Assembly: GCA_933228675.1 (NCBI GenBank)
Contig: OW121742.1
Location: 124,349,983-124,413,982 of the forward strand
Source: Stomorhina lunata
Taxonomy: Eukaryota; Arthropoda; Insecta; Diptera; Rhiniidae
Length of the DNA: 64,000 bases
Reading direction: 5' to 3'
This document shows positions 58,381 to 64,000 of the stretch, one piece after another. Numbering within the stretch: position 1 is the first letter of the stretch; each line of letters begins with the position of its first letter. Position numbers and translations under genes: made by a program. The notes under the pieces are model-generated. The model was not told the origin of the DNA. It was given only the letters and a program-made list of their open reading frames with translations, and did not search any database.

Positions 58381-61300
58381 TAAATATAAATTTCATATAA
58401 AAATAGGAATTTTTTTTAATTTTTTTATAAAAATAGGAAATTTTTGAAAAATTTCCTATAAAAATAGGAAATTTTTGAAAAATTTCCTATAAAAATAGAA
58501 AATTTTTGAAAAATTTCCTATAAAGATAGGAAATTTTTGAAAAATTTCCTATAAAAATAGGAAATTTTTGAAAAATTTCCTATAAAAATAGGAAATTTTT
58601 GAAAAATTTCCTATAAAAATAGGAAATTTTTGAAAAATTTCCTATAAAAATAGGAAATTTTTGAAAAATTTCCTATAAAAATAGGAAATTTTTGAAAAAT
58701 TTCCTATAAAAATAGGAAATTTTTGAAAAATTTCCTATAAAAATAGGAAATTTTTGAAAAATTTCCTATAAAAATAGGAAATTTTTGAAAAATTTCCTAT
58801 AAAAATAGGAAATTTTTGAAAAATTTCCTATAAAAATAGGAAATTTTTGAAAAATTTCCTATAAAAATAGGAAATTTTTGAAAAATTTCCTATAAAAATA
58901 GGAAATTTTTGAAAAATTTCCTATAAAAATAGGAAATTTTTGAAAAATTTCCTATAAAAATAGGAAATTTTTGAAAAATTTCCTATAAAAATAGGAAATT
59001 TTTGAAAAATTTCCTATAAAAATAGGAAATTTTTGAAAAATTTCCTATAAAAATAGGAAATTTTTGAAAAATTTCCTATAAAAATAGGAAATTTTTGAAA
59101 AATTTCCTATAAAAATAGGAAATTTTTGAAAAATTTCCTATAAAAATAGGAAATTTTTGAAAAATTTCCTATAAAAATAGGAAATTTTTGAAAAATTTCC
59201 TATAAAAATAGGAAATTTTTGAAAAATTTCCTATAAAAATAGGAAATTTTTGAAAAATTTCCTATAAAAATAGGAAATTTTTGAAAAATTTCCTATAAAA
59301 ATAGGAAATTTTTGAAAAATTTCCTATAAAAATAGGAAATTTTTGAAAAATTTCCTATAAAAATAGGAAATTTTTGAAAAATTTCCTATAAAAATAGAAA
59401 ATTTTTGAAAAATTTCCTATAAAGATAGGAAATTTTTGAAAAATTTCCTATAAAAATAGGAAATTTTTGAAAAATTTCCTATAAAAATAGGAAATTTTTG
59501 AAAAATTTCCTATAAAAATAGGAAATTTTTGAAAAATTTCCTATAAAAATAGGAAATTTTTGAAAAATTTCCTATAAAAATAGGAAATTTTTGAAAAATT
59601 TCCTATAAAAATAGGAAATTTTTGAAAAATTTCCTATAAAAATAGGAAATTTTTGAAAAATTTCCTATAAAAATAGGAAATTTTTGAAAAATTTCCTATA
59701 AAAATAGGAAATTTTTGAAAAATTTCCTATAAAAATAGGAAATTTTTGAAAAATTTCCTATAAAAATAGGAAATTTTTGAAAAATTTCCTATAAAAATAG
59801 GAAATTTTTGAAAAATTTCCTATAAAAATAGGAAATTTTTGAAAAATTTCCTATAAAAATAGGAAATTTTTGAAAAATTTCCTATAAAAATAGGAAATTT
59901 TTGAAAAATTTCCTATAAAAATAGGAAATTTTTGAAAAATTTCCTATAAAAATAGGAAATTTTTGAAAAATTTCCTATAAAAATAGGAAATTTTTGAAAA
60001 ATTTCCTATAAAAATAGGAAATTTTTGAAAAATTTCCTATAAAAATAGGAAATTTTTGAAAAATTTCCTATAAAAATAGGAAATTTTTGAAAAATTTCCT
60101 ATAAAAATAGGAAATTTTTGAAAAATTTCCTATAAAAATAGGAAATTTTTGAAAAATTTCCCATAAAAATAGGAAATTTTTGAAAAATTTCCTATAAAAA
60201 TAGGAAATTTTTGAAAAATTTCCTATAAAAATAGGAAATTTTTGAAAAATTTCCTATAAAAATAGGAAATTTTTGAAAAATTTCCTATAAAAATAGGAAA
60301 TTTTTGAAAAATTTCCTATAAAAATAGGAAATTTTTGAAAAATTTCCTATAAAAATAGGAAATTTTTGAAAAATTTCCTATAAAAATAGGAAATTTTTGA
60401 AAAATTTCCTATAAAAATAGGAAATTTTTGAAAAATTTCCTATAAAAATAGGAAATTTTTGAAAAATTTCCTATAAAAATAGGAAATTTTTGAAAAATTT
60501 CCTATAAAAAAAGAAAATTTTTGAAAAATTTCCTATAAAAATAGGAAATTTTTGAAAAATTTCCTATAAAAATAGGAAATTTTTGAAAAATTTCCTATAA
60601 AAATAGGAAATTTTTGAAAAATTTCCTACAAAAATAGGAAATTTTTGAAAAATTTCATATAAAAATAGGAAATTTTTGAAAAATTTCCTATAAAAATAGG
60701 AAATTTTTGAAAAATTTCCTATAAAAATAGGAAATTTTTGAAAAATTTCCTATAAAAATAGGAAATTTTTGAAAAATTTCCTACAAAAATAGGAAATTTT
60801 TGAAAATTTTCCTATAAAAATAGGAAATTTTTGAAAAATTTCCTATAAAAATAGGAAATTTTTGAAAAATTTCCTATAAAAATAGGAAATTTTTGAAAAA
60901 TTTCCTATAAAAATAGGAAATTTTTGACAAATTTTCTATAAAAATAAGAAATTTTTGAAAAATTTTCTATAAAAATAGGAAATTTTTGAAAATTTTCCTA
61001 TAAAAATAGGAAATTTTTGAAAAATTTCCTATAAAAATAGGAAATTTTTGAAAAATTTCCTATAAAAATAGGAAATTTTTGAAAAATTTCCTATAAAAAT
61101 AGGAAATTTTTGAAAAATTTCCTATAAAAATAGGAAATTTTTGAAAAATTTCCTATAAAAATAGGAAATTTTTGAAAAATTTCCTATAAAAATAGGAAAT
61201 TTTTGAAAAATTTCCTATAAAAATAGGAAATTTTTGAAAAATTTCCTATAAAAATAGGAAATTTTTGAAAAATTTCCTATAAAAATAGGAAATTTTTGAA

Positions 61301-64000
61301 AAATTTCCTATAAAAATAGGAAATTTTTGAAAAATTTCCTATAAAAATAGGAAATTTTTGAAAAATTTCCTATAAAAATAGGAAATTTTTGAAAAATTTC
61401 CTATAAAAATAGGAAATTTTTGAAAAATTTCCTATAAAAATAGGAAATTTTTGAAAAATTTCCTATAAAAATAGGAAATTTTTGAAAAATTTCCTATAAA
61501 AATAGGAAATTTTTGAAAAATTTCCTATAAAAATAGGAAATTTTTGAAAAATTTCCTATAAAAATAGGAAATTTTTGAAAAATTTCCTATAAAAATAGGA
61601 AATTTTTGAAAAATTTCCTATAAAAATAGGAAATTTTTGAAAAATTTCCTATAAAAATAGGAAATTTTTGAAAAATTTCCTATAAAAATAGGAAATTTTT
61701 GAAAAATTTCCTATAAAAATAGGAAATTTTTGAAAAATTTCCTATAAAAATAGGAAATTTTTGAAAAATTTCCTATAAAAATAGGAAATTTTTGAAAAAT
61801 TTCCTATAAAAATAGGAAATTTTTGAAAAATTTCCTATAAAAATAGGAAATTTTTGAAAAATTTCCTATAAAAATAGGAAATTTTTGAAAAATTTCCTAT
61901 AAAAATAGGAAATTTTTGAAAAATTTCCTATAAAAATAGGAAATTTTTGAAAAATTTCCTATAAAAATAGGAAGTTTTTGAAAAATTTCCTATAAAAATA
62001 GGAAATTTTTGAAAAATTTCCTATAAAAATAGGAAATTTTTGAAAAATTTCCTATAAAAATAGGAAATTTTTGAAAAATTTCCTATAAAAATAGGAAATT
62101 TTTGAAAAATTTCCTATAAAAATAGGAAATTTTTGAAAAATTTCCTATAAAAATACGAAATTTTTGAAAAATTTCCCATAAAAATAGGAAATTTTTGAAA
62201 AATTTCCTATAAAAATAGGAAATTTTTGAAAAATTTCCTATAAAAATAGGAAATTTTTGAAAAATTTCCTATAAAAATAGGAAATTTTTGAAAAATTTCC
62301 TATAAAAATAGGAAATTTTTGAAAAATTTCCTATAAAAATAGGAAATTTTTGAAAAATTTCCTATAAAAATAGGAAATTTTTGAAAAATTTCCTATAAAA
62401 ATAGGAAATTTTTGAAAAATTTCCTATAAAAATAGGAAATTTTTGAAAAATTTCCTATATAAATAGGAAATTTTTGACAAATTTTCTATAAAAATAAGAA
62501 ATTTTTGAAAAATTTTCTATAAAAATAGGAAATTTTTGAAAATTTTCCTATAAAAATAGGAAATTTTTGAAAAATTTCCTATAAAAATAGGAAATTTTTG
62601 AAAAATTTCCTATAAAAATAGGAAATTTTTGAAAAATTTCCTATAAAAATAGGAAATTTTTGAAAAATTTCCTATAAAAATAGGAAATTTTTGAAAAATT
62701 TCCTATAAAAATAGGAAATTTTTGAAAAATTTCCTATAAAAATAGGAAATTTTTGAAAAATTTCCTATAAAAATAGGAAATTTTTGAAAAATTTCCTATA
62801 AAAATAGGAAATTTTTGAAAAATTTCCTATAAAAATAGGAAATTTTTGAAAAATTTCCTATAAAAATAGGAAATTTTTGAAAAATTTCCTATAAAAATAG
62901 GAAATTTTTGAAAAATTTCCTATAAAAATAGGAAATTTTTGAAAAATTTCCTATAAAAATAGGAAATTTTTGAAAAATTTCCTATAAAAATAGGAAATTT
63001 TTGAAAAATTTCCTATAAAAATAGGAAATTTTTGAAAAATTTCCTATAAAAATAGGAAATTTTTGAAAAATTTCCTATAAAAATAGGAAATTTTTGAAAA
63101 ATTTCCTATAAAAATAGGAAATTTTTGAAAAATTTCCTATAAAAATAGGAAATTTTTGAAAAATTTCCTATAAAAATAGGAAATTTTTGAAAAATTTCCT
63201 ATAAAAATAGGAAATTTTTGAAAAATTTCCTATAAAAATAGGAAATTTTTGAAAAATTTCCTATAAAAATAGGAAATTTTTGAAAAATTTCCTATAAAAA
63301 TACGAAATTTTTGAAAAATTTCCCATAAAAATAGGAAATTTTTGAAAAATTTCCTATAAAAATAGGAAATTTTTGAAAAATTTCCTATAAAAATAGGAAA
63401 TTTTTGAAAAATTTCCTATAAAAATAGGAAATTTTTGAAAAATTTCCTATAAAAATAGGAAATTTTTGAAAAATTTCCTATAAAAATAGGAAATTTTTGA
63501 AAAATTTCCTATAAAAATAGGAAATTTTTGAAAAATTTCCTATAAAAATAGGAAATTTTTGAAAAATTTCCTATAAAAATAGGAAATTTTTGAAAAATTT
63601 CCTATAAAAATAGGAAATTTTTGAAAAATTTCCTATAAAAATAGGAAATTTTTGAAAAATTTCCTATAAAAATAGGAAATTTTTGAAAAATTTCCTATAA
63701 AAAAAGAAAATTTTTGAAAAATTTCCTATAAAAATAGGAAATTTTTGAAAAATTTCCTATAAAAATAGGAAATTTTTGAAAAATTTCCTATAAAAATAGG
63801 AAATTTTTGAAAAATTTCCTACAAAAATAGGAAATTTTTGAAAAATTTCCTATAAAAATAGGAAATTTTTGAAAAATTTCCTATAAAAATAGGAAATTTT
63901 TGAAAAATTTCCTATAAAAATAGGAAATTTTTGAAAAATTTCCTATAAAAATAGGAAATTTTTGAAAAATTTCCTATAAAAATAGGAAATTTTTGAAAAA
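58381..64000 (+). repeat. 31-bp tandem array, family A, forward, highly homogeneous, open at the right end
   Basis: About 180 units of TTTTTGAAAAA plus TTTCCTATAAAAATAGGAAA, nearly all identical. Rare variants recur at multiples of 31: AAAGATAGG at 58522/59421 (899 bp), GACAAATTTTC at about 60926/62476 (1550 bp), AAATACGAAA at 62151/63298 (1147 bp), and an AAAAAAAGAAAA plus CCTACAAAAATAGG block at 60501-60640/63694-63833 (3193 bp). The array continues past the window. Confidence 0.98.

Larger units (their letters stand above)
24093..64000 (+). other. giant intron following the BicDR exon, open at the right end
   Basis: It begins with GTGAGT. Over the remaining 39.9 kb I find no plus-strand ORF that resembles an exon. 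The content is tandem repeats, transposon remnants and AT-rich spacers. The acceptor is outside the window or was not recognised. Confidence 0.6.

Noticed and set aside
58381..64000. CRISPR-like look of 31-bp repeats
   Set aside because: Repeats are contiguous with no unique spacers, and the genome is clearly eukaryotic.
58441..64000. MEF2 or SRF (CArG) sites in CCTATAAAAATAGG
   Set aside because: MEF2 needs four and SRF six A/T bases between the fixed ends. Here there are six and ten, so the spacing is wrong.

Overview
The window is AT-rich, repeat-dominated nuclear DNA from a higher fly; a calyptrate (blowfly, housefly or flesh-fly type) is my best guess. The reasons are BEL/Pao, RTE-like, CR1/Jockey-like and RNase H-bearing LINE remnants, tRNA-derived SINEs, Helitron-like elements ending in CTAG, and an interspersed repeat beginning with the 'TATATACCCACCATCA' type end that I know from higher Diptera. 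No database could be consulted.

Layout. 1-2.1 kb: the 3' part of a deleted BEL/Pao element, with a protease/integrase-tail ORF, a possible short intron, an intact Arg-rich zinc-knuckle ORF, a polypurine tract and a 334-bp 3' LTR. 2.1-12 kb: mixed transposon debris (an inverted pair of Helitron-like elements, a SINE, long-period decayed tandem repeats with a 15-G run, a 1.8-kb interspersed repeat, a perfect-looking hairpin, an RTE-like LINE fragment). 12.0-14.1 kb: an element with 16-bp terminal inverted repeats whose body is a ~104-bp tandem array. 14.1-15.6 kb: a possible promoter and 5' untranslated exon. 16.1-20.2 kb: a second array of the same ~104-bp unit, interrupted by a 5'-truncated LINE. 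Each ~104-bp unit carries two inverted Forkhead-type TTGTTTAC sites.

The one convincing host gene is a first coding exon at 23628-24092 (+), ending at a GTGAGT donor. It encodes a low-complexity N-terminus followed by a coiled coil with a dynein-adaptor CC1 box (AAELG), most like Bicaudal-D-related protein (BicDR). Everything from 24093 to the window end would be its intron, at least 39.9 kb, and I see no second exon.

That intron, and the DNA just upstream of the exon, is filled by 31-bp tandem repeats. There are at least three sequence families (AT-rich family A; families B and C built on the palindrome TTTTCTATAGAAAA). All have period 31, all are built of inverted-repeat modules, and all place A/T tracts close to helical phase (31 bp is about three turns). 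Families A and B touch each other in chimeric units, which suggests common origin. Arrays occur in both orientations: family A upstream of the exon is the reverse complement of family A downstream, and family B at 44.9-46.9 kb is inverted relative to 49.8-51.5 kb. Higher-order duplications of 22, 29, 37, 50 and 103 units and a 4.56-kb near-identical tandem duplication point to recent unequal exchange. The intron also holds a Helitron-like element with six TGGCGCCA sites resembling the fly CTCF motif, a SINE, a LINE fragment and an 861-bp terminal-inverted-repeat element containing a tRNA-like sequence. The most interesting candidates for something undescribed are this 31-bp superfamily with its strand organisation around the exon, and the Forkhead-site arrays.
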